This document shows, piece by piece, positions 46,801 to 58,800 of a DNA stretch of 64,000 bases. Within the stretch, counting starts at the first letter, position 1. Each line of letters opens with the position of its first letter. Location: assembly GCA_016165875.1 (NCBI GenBank), contig JABBOT010000033.1, positions 849,357 through 913,356 on the forward strand. The letters run 5' to 3'. The translations under genes and the position numbers were made by a program. Source of the DNA: Acanthopleura granulata (lineage: Eukaryota > Mollusca > Polyplacophora > Chitonida > Chitonidae). The notes under the pieces are model-generated. The model was not told the DNA's origin. It searched no databases and saw only the letters and a list, made by a program, of their open reading frames with translations.

Positions 46801-49800
46801 ATTGGGAATGTCTTTCTCACATCACTGAACATTGATGACACATGTAAAAAAAAGTCCTTCGCAATTGACGAGCCGCACCAAATCAGTGGCAGCCTTGTTG
46901 TTGGTGGTGCTCTTGTTGTTGAGAATGGTGGTCTTCGTGTTCTTCATAGTGAGATTCATTTCGGGCATGCGCATGCCTCACAGCTTGTAACCGCACATCG
47001 GTGATTTTATCTTCGCAAATATGTCTGCGACCTCCTGACTTAAAAGCACCGCCTAATTGGAGGGAGACGGGGTTAAGCCTCCGTCCTTATTGTGAGCCAA
47101 ATTGCTTATTTATTTATTTATTTATTTATTTATTTGATTAGTGTTTTACACCGAATATTTCACTTGTACAACGGCGGTCATCACTATGGCGGGAGGAGGC
47201 CCTAGGGAAACCCACGACCATCCGCAGGTTACTGGCAGGCCTTCCCACCAAAGATCAAAGAGGAAGCCAGCAGAAGCCGCACTTGCGGCCGTGTTGGTGA
47301 GAGGCTCCTCGGTCATTGCGCGCGCCTACGGAGGCCTCCAGTAAAATAAAAGAGCTAGAAAGTAAGTATTCTATACTTCTGAAATAACTGGAATAGTTGT
47401 GCGTGAAATATGGCACAGGTCACTGATAACGCATTTCACTATAAATCTTCGTTTTCATGCACTTAGTCAACTAGACGAAACATACCTCATCCCTACGAAG
47501 CCTGTTTTTCCAACACATGCATGATAAATGAATGTTACCTTTGACCTCGCCATGTGCGTGATGATGATGAAGACCCGGATGAAAGGGTGATTTTTCTGAA
47601 ATGACGTCATCAACACGCAGGTTTGTATTAAGCTAGCTAGCCAATCAGAAAACATTTCACGTAATATCAAACGTTTATGTTGTATATAAGCGAGCATGTT
47701 ATTAAATGCTATTTCACAAGTACAAAAGCATGAAAATTGGAAGATTCCAGTGAGACTATGGTATTGCAAGAAGACAAGGTTTTTATTTAAAATACAATAG
47801 TATTTTGAGAATTCAATAATCATAAATAAAAGTTCATGTGTGACACTAAGGTGATAATTAATTATCTTCGTGATAATTAAAAATGTTAGAGTGGGGAATG
47901 GTTTGATATCAAACACATCCAAAAGATACATCAGAAACTGTCAGTAAGGGAAACGTGATTACAAAATGAAGAAACGTGGGTAAAGCATGAAAAGAAATTC
48001 AATCAACATTTAAGCAAACAAGGCAATATTAATGAATGCTTGAAAAACAAGAAATGTTCGCACAGCATTCAGAAAAACTATCAAACAAAAACTGTTTGGA
48101 AAACATGCTTAGTTAAAATAATGTATACATATATTGGGAAATTGCAGGTATCCCAGCCGTACCCTGCTGTAGCGTACATATTGGATGACGATTGGCCTCC
48201 AGGTACGGATGGTTCGGCTGTGGTTTTAAGTCTATATAGCAAAGGGCAATATGGTTTACACCGGGACTCCTGATTATCCATCTGGAAGCCCGTCCACGTT
48301 CGTTTCAGTGACAAAAAAACCCCCAAAACAAACAAACAAAGAAACAAACAAAAACAAAACAACAAAAAAACTGAAAGCCAAAAACATAACGCTTTCTTTC
48401 TGCCAGTAAATGAGTTCGGAATAACAACCGAAGGCTACGACACTGCTGGATTGAGTATCATTTTGTCACGTCATTGTTGCCGCAAGTTCCAACACCGTTA
48501 TGATACAGGCTGCAGCTGTAACGTCACAGTTGGCAGAATCTTTATATTGCTATAAAGTTGTGTTAACAATCACAAAAAAATTAATATTGGCGATTATTGC
48601 CATTTATTGCCATACAACCTACAAGATTGCCAAAAGGGTCTGTTAGAAAAAATGATATTCCGCCGATTGGCCGGTCAACTTAGCCCGTCAAGCGAACAGG
48701 CTGAATGGGACATGGTTATTGCTGGTGTATTGTTTTATTAATCATATTAATAAATCAGCAAGAATTAACCTTACCTCAATTTCGGATGGCCAAGACTATA
48801 TATAGACCATTTTGAATCGTTTTCTAGTTTGTCTTTATCAACATCATGCCTTTAAAAAGGAATCCAGACGATGTCGCATAATCAATCACTCGCGATTAAT
48901 CGAAGAACGGAGAACTTATAGTAACACGCCCACAGACGGTGTGCACAGCCGAACATAGGCGCGTTACAGTTGTTGGCATTCGAAGCCGCAACATGGCGTG
49001 TTTACAGTAGCACGCTGAAAGGACTGACACAGTGCATGAACGAATATGGCCGAGTAACTATGTAGGCAGTCGAGGACGAAAGATGACGAATTTAGACCTG
49101 CAAGCCGATGGATTCATGGTTTTACATGGCCGAATAACTACGTTCGACATAACAAGCGCCCGCCAATCACAGTCTTGTATCCAAGGATATATTTGCCGAA
49201 CCAATCAGATCGTCGTAATGGCATTTGGGATACGGAAACCGCTCGATATGTTGGGGATAGGCCTCTGATTGGATGGAAGGCATTGGGTATTGATGAGTAG
49301 CTGAGTTGGAGCTGAACGATATCACTTCAGGGGCTATAGCTGACGATAAATACCATATGAGAGATGTTAGCATTCCAAGCAAAGCTCCCATCACCATTCC
49401 GCGGACAAGGGCTAACGCGATCTTAATGAAAGCATCCAGAGCATCTACGAATCGATCCCGGGGAGATTCATCAAGTCCAGGGACTTCGTCGTGGAAGAGA
49501 CACTCGAGTGGGTCAGAAAATTCCACAGGGTCTTGTTTAAGCGGACTGAAGCACGACAGACGACGAAGATAACTCAGCCTGCTCAACTTGGAACTTTGCC
49601 GTCGAACTCGCGTAATACCGGGAAACTTCGTAACGTTCTCGTGACAAACCAGCTCACTGTCGTCGCGAAATTGCGGTTTACTATCATCGCACGGTAGGGG
49701 TTCGTTGTCAAGCGACAAACCGTCCGTTATATGCGCGGCACAGTCACCTAGAGACGGCCTCAGTGTATCCCACAAGAAGTCGAGGTTTTCTGCCGAGCTC

Positions 49801-52800
49801 ATTCTGCGACGTGGAAGACTAAAGATGAATCCCAGGTTTTCGCTGACCCCTCCGGAGGGATCCTCAAGCCGCTTGGGATTCACCGGTGTCGTATCACTGT
49901 AACTCTTCACAGAAGCCTCGCTAGCGTTGTTTTCGTCACCAGCGTCCGCGTAAGTCACACAGATCGCCCTCTGGCGGACATCATCACCCACCTCAACACC
50001 CATTAAACCAGCATTGTTGATATCTGTACTTGCAATCGCAGCTGCTACAAACTCGGATTTCGCGATACGTGATTTGACGTTAGTCGTACATGCGCATGCG
50101 GGGGGAATGGCATCGAGGGCTTTCGCAGCTGCAAGCAGGTTCAGGCATGCCCAGTTACCTTCGTCACTCCTGACACCCACTGTTTTCTGTGGTAGGGATT
50201 CTGATTCAGACGAGGTGCGGCGCCTCGCTTCCTTTACTTCTTCAGGCTGAACGATCCATTCGAACTCCTTCCTGCGACTCGGCGATGGTTCAAACTCTGC
50301 TTCTACGTCGGCCACCAGGAGGCGCTCCTTCATCATCTTCCGGTCTTCTCCCATCTGGCTCTCCTGACTTGGACTCACCTCTCTCACTACCTCGCCTCTC
50401 TTCTGACGCCGGTACTCTCTAATTCTTAGGGGGAGGTCCGTCTCCTTCAGGGGCATGAGTTGCGTTCCGGGGCCGTGCTGATATCGAGTCTGCCAGTCCC
50501 CCCACGTTTCTTCGTCCAGGTATTCTCCATACGCCTGGGAATCCGGGTATACGGTGTCTCCGGTGGCCGGATCGACCTCTGGCTGAAGCCCGCTTTCGTC
50601 TACGGCTTCATCCTGCTTCCCTAAGGGTCGGATGTCAGCTACTGTCTTCACAACTGTGGAAGAGCGCTGCAACAACAACATTCACAGATGCGCACTGTAT
50701 ACACCCGATAAAACTTTTCCACCCAGCAAAGCAAAAAGGCGTCGTTAACAAGAACATTACCATGTTGTTGTTTTTTCCACGAACTATGACGATCAGATTG
50801 CCATCTACGGAGAATGAAGCTCAGCAGTTTCAGTGTACGTCGGTAATACTTGGTTTCAAGTTGAATACAACCAGTGGAATATGGCATTTCTTCAGCTATA
50901 TATATATATGTCGACTGAAGGAAGAAAAGTGATCTCTAAATAATTTCTCATTTTGGAATCCCATAAACACGGTTAATAGCTTTCAAGCCAGAGGGCTAAA
51001 AGTCTAGCCGACACATTGTCATGAATAGTTACGCTAGAATAAAGATAATTTACCAAACTAGAAATGACCTCATAACAATTATCACGTTGTTAATTGGCCA
51101 TACATCACGCGTTGTGTGTGACCTCATACCCATTATCATAATGTTTGGTGGCCATATTTCAAGGGTCGAGTGTGATCAAATTTAAGCATCAAATGCATCA
51201 CTATATCTGTTCTGAATTAGCCCACGCTGTCGTTTGAAAGATTTTCCCTTATATTTGCACTTCACAGTTGTTGGCAAGCAGGATCTCACCAATTTACCAA
51301 TTTACTTCCTTCACAAACAACTCATTCAGATACTTACCATGGTTCGGAAGCGATCATTCAGAGCCTTGTGATTAGTGATGTTGATCTTCAAGCCTTGACC
51401 TCTCTTAATGGCGTTCTTTATCCAGGGGTGGTCCAAGCACTCCCTGATGGTCAAACGTTCCCTGTCAGGAGGTAGGCGGGATATACCCCGGTATAACATT
51501 AATATTACAATAAGTCATTCCGGTATATACAATGGTTGCAATACTGACACACGGTATTTAACACGAGGTATTCGACACTCAGTATTTGACACAGAAAAAT
51601 GATCAGGCTAAAGAGTAATAAGACTAGTGTTTCCAATTAGTTAGTCAGGACAAAAGCGTCACTTACACATATTAATATGAGAATGGTATTAAGGTTTAAT
51701 CAACATTTAACTTTTAATACACGTTTGAACAACCAGTTAAACTATAGTTAAATGGCCCCAGCTGACGCCCTGGATATAATGTGGCTCGCAGTTCCCACGT
51801 AACTTATCGATGACGTCATTTTCGAATATATCCTACCACTGACGGAAAATATGCATAAATTAGAGCGTTTGTTAAAGGATACAAAATATGTTTCGAAAAC
51901 GATATTTTACTATTCTAGGGCATAACTGTCACTTAAAACCATAATGTTCGTGTTTTTTTTTTTTTAAATTAGTTGCATGTTTTCTTCAAAAGTCCGAAGC
52001 GGGCCCACGAAAGCAGGGACAAGTTGTGGTTATTAAAGACGCGAAATAAACTGAGACTATTTCGTTGGAGCGCTATTTCAGTTCATCGTACCCTGCTTCC
52101 TTGAGGAGGATTTTCCCAATGAGATCGCGTGCCTCTTTAGAGACGTTCTCAAAGGCTTTGGCATCGAAGTCCCAGTCTGCCCCTTGAACCGTTAACAGCG
52201 TGGCCCGTTCAGACTGGTTGTAGAATGGCGAAATACCACTGAGGCTGAAACATAGACAAACAAGAAACCGTGATACATTTATGTCTAAAACTATCTACAC
52301 ATTTACCTTCACTCCGCTTCATGTTGGCTCAATCTTCTCAAATTCAAGTGCTGTAGAATCTACCAACTTTGTTCACATTTTTCTGAATGTTTTAATTACT
52401 TTTTCAACTAATGATCAAAATGATCTTCAGTTCAATAAATTCTTCCCAATATAAAACCTCGGCATATTTGTTTGTCAGCTTTCTTTGTTTTCTGCGTCAG
52501 AGGTTGTTATACGGCACGCAGCCTAAAAATTTGCAGCATAACTACATAAATTAAAATATTAGTTCTTGTTAACTTTCTCACAAATTTCCACGCTCCCTGG
52601 CACTATTGTGTAAATGTACAATTCCGTCTCCCCGTGAAGGCACCTTGATATAGTTATCTTTCAAATACCATGATATAGTTATCTTTCAAATATAGTGATG
52701 TAGTTATCTTTCAAGTACCGTGATATAGTTATCTTTCAAATATAATACGTTTATCTGCAAAACCTAAAGTGAGATATGACTAAGATTGAAATAAATACAA

Positions 52801-55800
52801 CCAAGGCATAAATGTACACTTATGTCTGATAACTAAAGCGAGATACCACTATTAAGACTGAAACAGAAAGATGAAAACAGATAGAACCAAGAACTGTGAT
52901 GTTTTGTCTATATAATCGAAGTTTAGACAACGAGAATAAGGCTTTCTCAGCAAAACTCAGGTGAGATACAACTCAAACCAGAATGGAAATAACAAGAAAG
53001 GTGGTGCTGATCTCTGTTTTAAAACTAGCGGGCAGAGATCGTGACAATATGGCTGCCAATATTATATGTATCGTGGGTATATATATATATACAATAGCAT
53101 TGTTCCTAATAATGTGCACTTTGCCATTTGGAAAATGTGAATTAATAGACCGTGGTGCTGTCCACTAAATTTGTATTAAAGTGTTCGACAATCATTATCT
53201 AAGAATACTAATTCCAACTGCGGTGGTTCATCATTACAGCGTGAAAAGAAGACAACCAAAAACTCAGGAGGAGCTCTTTGGCTATGGAGTGTGAGAGTGT
53301 GAAACGGTGCTGAACAAAGACGCGATGTAGTCTAGAGCGACAAGTGGAAAAAATGCTAAAACTAGACCAATAGCAAAGCGCTGCGTGAAAACCAGACAAG
53401 AAAAAAAACACAGTTCAAGAAAACCAGACACTAAGCAAAGACCGTCGGGAAAAACGATCTTTCTTACCAGCTTACTTGTGCGTTACTCCAACCACAACAT
53501 ACATATTTGCAGGACTCTGCGGTTTGCTATAACAGCGTCGTTCATCGCGATGATAACGATGTTAGTAACTACATCGACATGTCGTGTTTATGAACCAAGA
53601 AGTTGTATATCTATAAGACAGACTTGTCCAGTGTACTTCCTTCCCAACTTCTAAATGCCACTCAAACAAGTCGTTCAGCTAGTTTGGTCATGTTTTTGTG
53701 TTGACCGGTCCGGTACACTATGGCGTCGCGACACTATAAAGCGCTGTGCACAGCAGACAATGGCCTTCGCTTTGTCGGTGAGCAGTGCGGACGAAGTGAA
53801 AGGTATGAAAGACATTAGCTGGCTGTGCTTGTATTTCACAGATTTTGAAGGTTGTCGAGTGTTGTTTGAGAAAAGAAAGCGCACGGCAACATGAAGCCAT
53901 TATGTTCCCGTTTTTTTGTAGACGGTCTAAATCGATTCTTGTGCTCAACATGCTGAGAGGTATACAAAGCCTGTATAAATGATAACGTCACTTTGGACAT
54001 ACTGCAAACATATTATGACGATGCAGTTGAGTCATAAGTGCATGTGAATGATTGAGTAGTTATATTTTCTTAGGAAAAGTGTCATCTGCCAATGGTACTT
54101 ACACTCTCTATCGCTACGCCCCCTCCCTCACCTACCCCCAACCACAAACAAACCGCTTTAACTCAGGCCTCGGCTTTTTTGTGTAATTCAGAAACAGAAA
54201 TCTGGCAGAGAACCATAGTCAAAGGATGCAAGCAAAAATGACAAGGTATAGCCTTTGTTACGATGGCTTTCTTATTAACAAAACTTTGTGTTCATTTATT
54301 CATTTATTTGAATCTTCTTTGAGACCATACACTAATTCCGTTGAATTTTGGATACATGTATGCTTACTGCTTAAAACCTACACTCAGTTATGACGATGGC
54401 TGAGAGAAAAAGTTAATCAGTACAGTGGATGCAAATTTATAACGGAAGCTTATGCGAAATAATAGTCCCATTTTACTTACAGAATGTAGGCCAAAACTCC
54501 AACGCTCCAGACATCCGCGGAAGGAGTCAGGGGTTCACCTGCTATTACTTCCGGTGCCACAAACTCCGCTGTGCCATAAGTAGTCCTGACGTCGCGGGAA
54601 GCAGTCAATCGTCGGGCGAATCCGAGGTCAACTAGTTTGACCTCGTCTGAACCAGTAACGCTCAGTAAAATATCCCAGGGCTGAAATGCAGAGATACATA
54701 CGATATTACTATATGGTTTATAAAATCTGACTGATGCTTTTTCTGGTACTAAGTTTTTTTTTATTCTCTCGTGAAGGAATAAACAAACATTTTTTTAGAT
54801 GCGAAAGCCATGTTCTCACCCTAAAACGCATGCTTTTTTCTGTGGAATCCATTCATGTAATGGTAACAATTAATATAACCTAACGTCCAAATCAACTAAT
54901 CTTAAATTGTCAACAGATTTATGGACCATACACGTGTAATTTTTTGTACAACGTATTCAACGTGTACGATATCAGATTAACTGTTCTAAAGGATCACCTC
55001 ATATACTTCGTTTTTAGTTTTCTTATTCCTAAATGATCATATTGTGACCTAATTCATCGATGAATTATTTCATGATTATGGGCTAACACTGCTTCGTGAC
55101 ATTCATACAAGGCAATCCGCTTTACTTATGGACCCGCCGAGGTCCGTTTTACAAGTTTGTCGACGCACTACGCCAGGCGCATTTACCATTGTGATATCTC
55201 GTCACTATATGTTGTCATGCAAGTTGCACATGCGCAATTTGCGACTGCTTCGTCAGACAGGCCTTGTCACGTGGCTACAACAAGGCTCAGGCAATCATCA
55301 GTTGTGCAAAAATAGGCCTAATCCGGGAGCATACCGCTGCTCCATGCATCGCTCTCCAGTTACATGATTAGATTTTAATACCTTAATCAAATATTTCTCC
55401 TTTATCCGTTGATAAACTTCTGGCATGGTGTAGTAGTTATCGGAGGTCGGATGTAAGTTTATAGATGCCGAGATAACTTTCGCGCTGAGTGGCCATTGAA
55501 CAAAATTAATCGTATCAAACCGGATTAGCTGTCTTAAAACTATTATTCAATTCTGCTTCATTTGTTCGTATATTTCCGGTACATTGGCTCATAGCCTTTG
55601 AGTATGACTGTCGTGCCCAAGTCCACAGATCTGACGACACCTTGACACTTGTTCTGTTCTCTCAAACTAGCGTGACTGACCCATAAACACAAAATTAATC
55701 GTTGCTTGCCTAGCTGTTCTACCTCTCTCGTACAATTTCCCCGTACTTGATTAGACATTCCCCCTGTGTCCGCTCATAAACCTGGCGCGTGGCGAATACG

Positions 55801-58800
55801 TAGGTAGTACATATTTATTTATTTCACTGGTGTTTTAGGTCGTACTCAAGAATATTTCACGTATACCACAATTGCCAACCACCCATCCGCAGGAAACTTA
55901 AACAAATGTGTATTAAGCACCATAATACCATGTTTGTGCGGGTGTTCAGGGAGTTTTGCATACAGCCTGAGGGTAATAAATAGGGGGTCATCTGTCAAGA
56001 TATACCTATCTATGTGAAGGTATGCGTCAAGTCCGACATTTGTTTATAGGACTCGTAGACTATGAAGGGGCTATCAATGTCGAAAATCACAAAACCATTT
56101 CCCAAGGGAATATGCAAGAAATAAATATTTATAAATAGTAAATAAAGCTGGCGAAAGGTAAGGGAGAAGTAGTCAACAGATTTCAGTGATGCAGGAAAGA
56201 CACTTACCTTGAGGTCTACAACAACAACGCCTTCGGAGTGTAGATGCTGAAGAAGCTCCAGGGTTTGTTTGATGAAGTAGGCGGCGTCAGACTCCGTCCA
56301 CGCGCTCTCACAGACGACTTTGTCCAACAGCTCTGGGCCGCTGACACTGCGCAGGCGTCAAGGAAGATTGGACTCGGTGACTGAGTGATGGGTGAACTGA
56401 TGCTTTGGTTGCGTGAATTGATGGACTGGTGGAATGGTTAGTTGTGTTAATCATACGTCATTGGTGAATTGATGGACTGTACGGTTGGTTGATAACAGGT
56501 CGTTAACTGTATGATAAAGACCAGCTAATTGATTAAGGCGCATTGTCACTCTCACTTCACACCTGAATGACTTAGCTGTTACGGCCCCTTGAACTCCATG
56601 TCATGTAGCAGAATCTAAACCCCGCAGAACTGAATTAATTCAACCAAATATTCTGGTGGCTAAACCTAACCCAAGATGCTGCGGTCACACTTTCAAAAGC
56701 CTTTTTTTAAACCAAGAAAGTGCCAAAAAAAACCCCCAAAAACCCACACACGGGTACAGAGATGTCAAAACAGGCAATACATGAAGTTAATTCAACCGGA
56801 AGAGTCCACACTTTCACACAGTTTTCTGTAAACTTTTCAAGTATATCGCATGCGCCTAGTGACGTTTCAAGCCGCCTTTAAGACATTGGCGATCTGTTGT
56901 TAAGTCTATAGTATGATTTTCGCCAAATTACACTATGCATATGCTTCAACAGCTTATGGGAGAGCTCCTTTTAATTTATCAGTTAAATCCGACAAGCTTA
57001 TAAGAGAAATCGCACTGTGTGGGCGCGGGTACGCCCAGACGTCATTTCCGAAAAAAAGAAATTGATAAATAAAATACTAAGACAAGCACATATTCACTAT
57101 AGATGTGTCATTTTACACCCAGTCCAATCGTGAAATAGGTGGCCTATGTTAAATACCGGCAGTCCGACCGACAAGGCGACATTTGGAGCTGATTCACTGT
57201 CCCAGCGAGAATGGTTTGTGTCCAATGGCAGCATGCAGTCTGGTACTCAGTCCGCAGCTGCTACAGGTACATGTCGCTCTGTATGGCTTGGAATTCGTCT
57301 AAGCCGCCAAATTCAGCTTTACTTGCCCGATATCAGATGGAATGTTGACAAGTGTGATTCTGCACTACAAGAACTGATGTGATTGTAGGTTGGTGGCTCG
57401 GCGAAATTTTTTACATCAATTTTTCAGCTTGGGCCATTCGGTTTGCATTCGGGTGAGTACGGCCTTAAAATCCCACTCAAATACACAAATAAATGAGTTC
57501 AACGTGGAACCTGAGCGCAAGAAGACATTAACCTTTTTGGGGACATGTCGTAGCTACTGCCACCTTACCTTTGTTTCAAAACGCTGAGGATAAATTTCCA
57601 GACAAATGCAAACTCACACACAAGAAAACAGCATTCAGGGCATGCTTGGCGCCTGTCAGTTTCCATGGTTTATTGAACTTTGCATACGAATAAATAACAC
57701 TTGTTATACAGGTAATCATTTTGGACCAAACTTTACAAGACTTCATAATCAAAGTTTTTTTGCATCCTAGGTGTCTCGTAACTTCCGCCGCCTAATGATG
57801 ATGTAATCTAGGTGTCTCGTAACTTCCGCCGCCTAATGATGATGTAATCTAGCCAACAACATTCCCTCACCTCCCCTTCCAGCCCCTCTCAACTACACAA
57901 ACAACGACGATAAATCCTAAATCAGACAAAAATTTGGCAGTGGGGTAAAAAAACACTAAAACAATACAAGAATATTCACAGTATGGTATATGGGTCTGCA
58001 CACAATGCCAAATTCACTTGACAAGTATCTGTAAAATCCTGCTACCAGTCTCACCACCTACCCTGACAGTCTATATGAATGAATGATTATGGCCTTACGC
58101 CGCATTGGCAATCTTTCAGCCATATCGTGGCGAAACAGTCAATTTGTCATCTAGCATAATGTAAACATTCACAAATGACTCTTTTTGGCCGTTTTGATAT
58201 GGTAGAATGGATCAAAACAGCTAACTTTTTATTACCATAACATGTTAATTAAATGCAATGTGTAAAACAATTTGATATGTATATTAAATCCTCAAAAATT
58301 ATATATCAACGAAGACCGCTATCCAATGAGACATCAAGAAGGCAACTTCCTTCTGTTGAAAGTGTCTTGGTAACTAACAAGTGTACATGGTTTTTCTACT
58401 TTCCTTCTTTTCTTTGACTACACTTTAATATTATGCACCCATATAGAGTTAAACTCTCTCCATAAAACAAATATATAAAATATATCAACAATACATCTTG
58501 CAACTTTACCCTTTTGAATTAAAGTCGTGCTTGAAAACATGCACAATTAGTCAATAAACTTTCTGGATTTAAATTTTGTATAAAAAATATATTTGAAATA
58601 AACCATACCAGGAATGCACAGGCAGTTATGGCACTTACATAAAATCTTTATGAATAAATCTACTCAAATGTGCAACCAACAATATAACCCTGACAGCGTG
58701 TGTAAAATACCCAATGGGATCAGTCAACTTCCACTGTTCCGTAACTCTCTACATATGTTGCTTCTTCTGTCTGGGATATTTGTGGATAAAGGCATAGCTC

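Noticed and set aside
47467..47931. 154-codon minus-strand frame in the interkinase intron
   Set aside because: AT-rich, no domain, and no phase-compatible splice sites to neighbouring exons.
50379..50380. Strong-looking donor (GAG/GTGAGT) early in the interkinase exon
   Set aside because: It leaves the exon in phase 0, but the next confident exon (46415) needs phase 1; the donor at 50159 fits instead.
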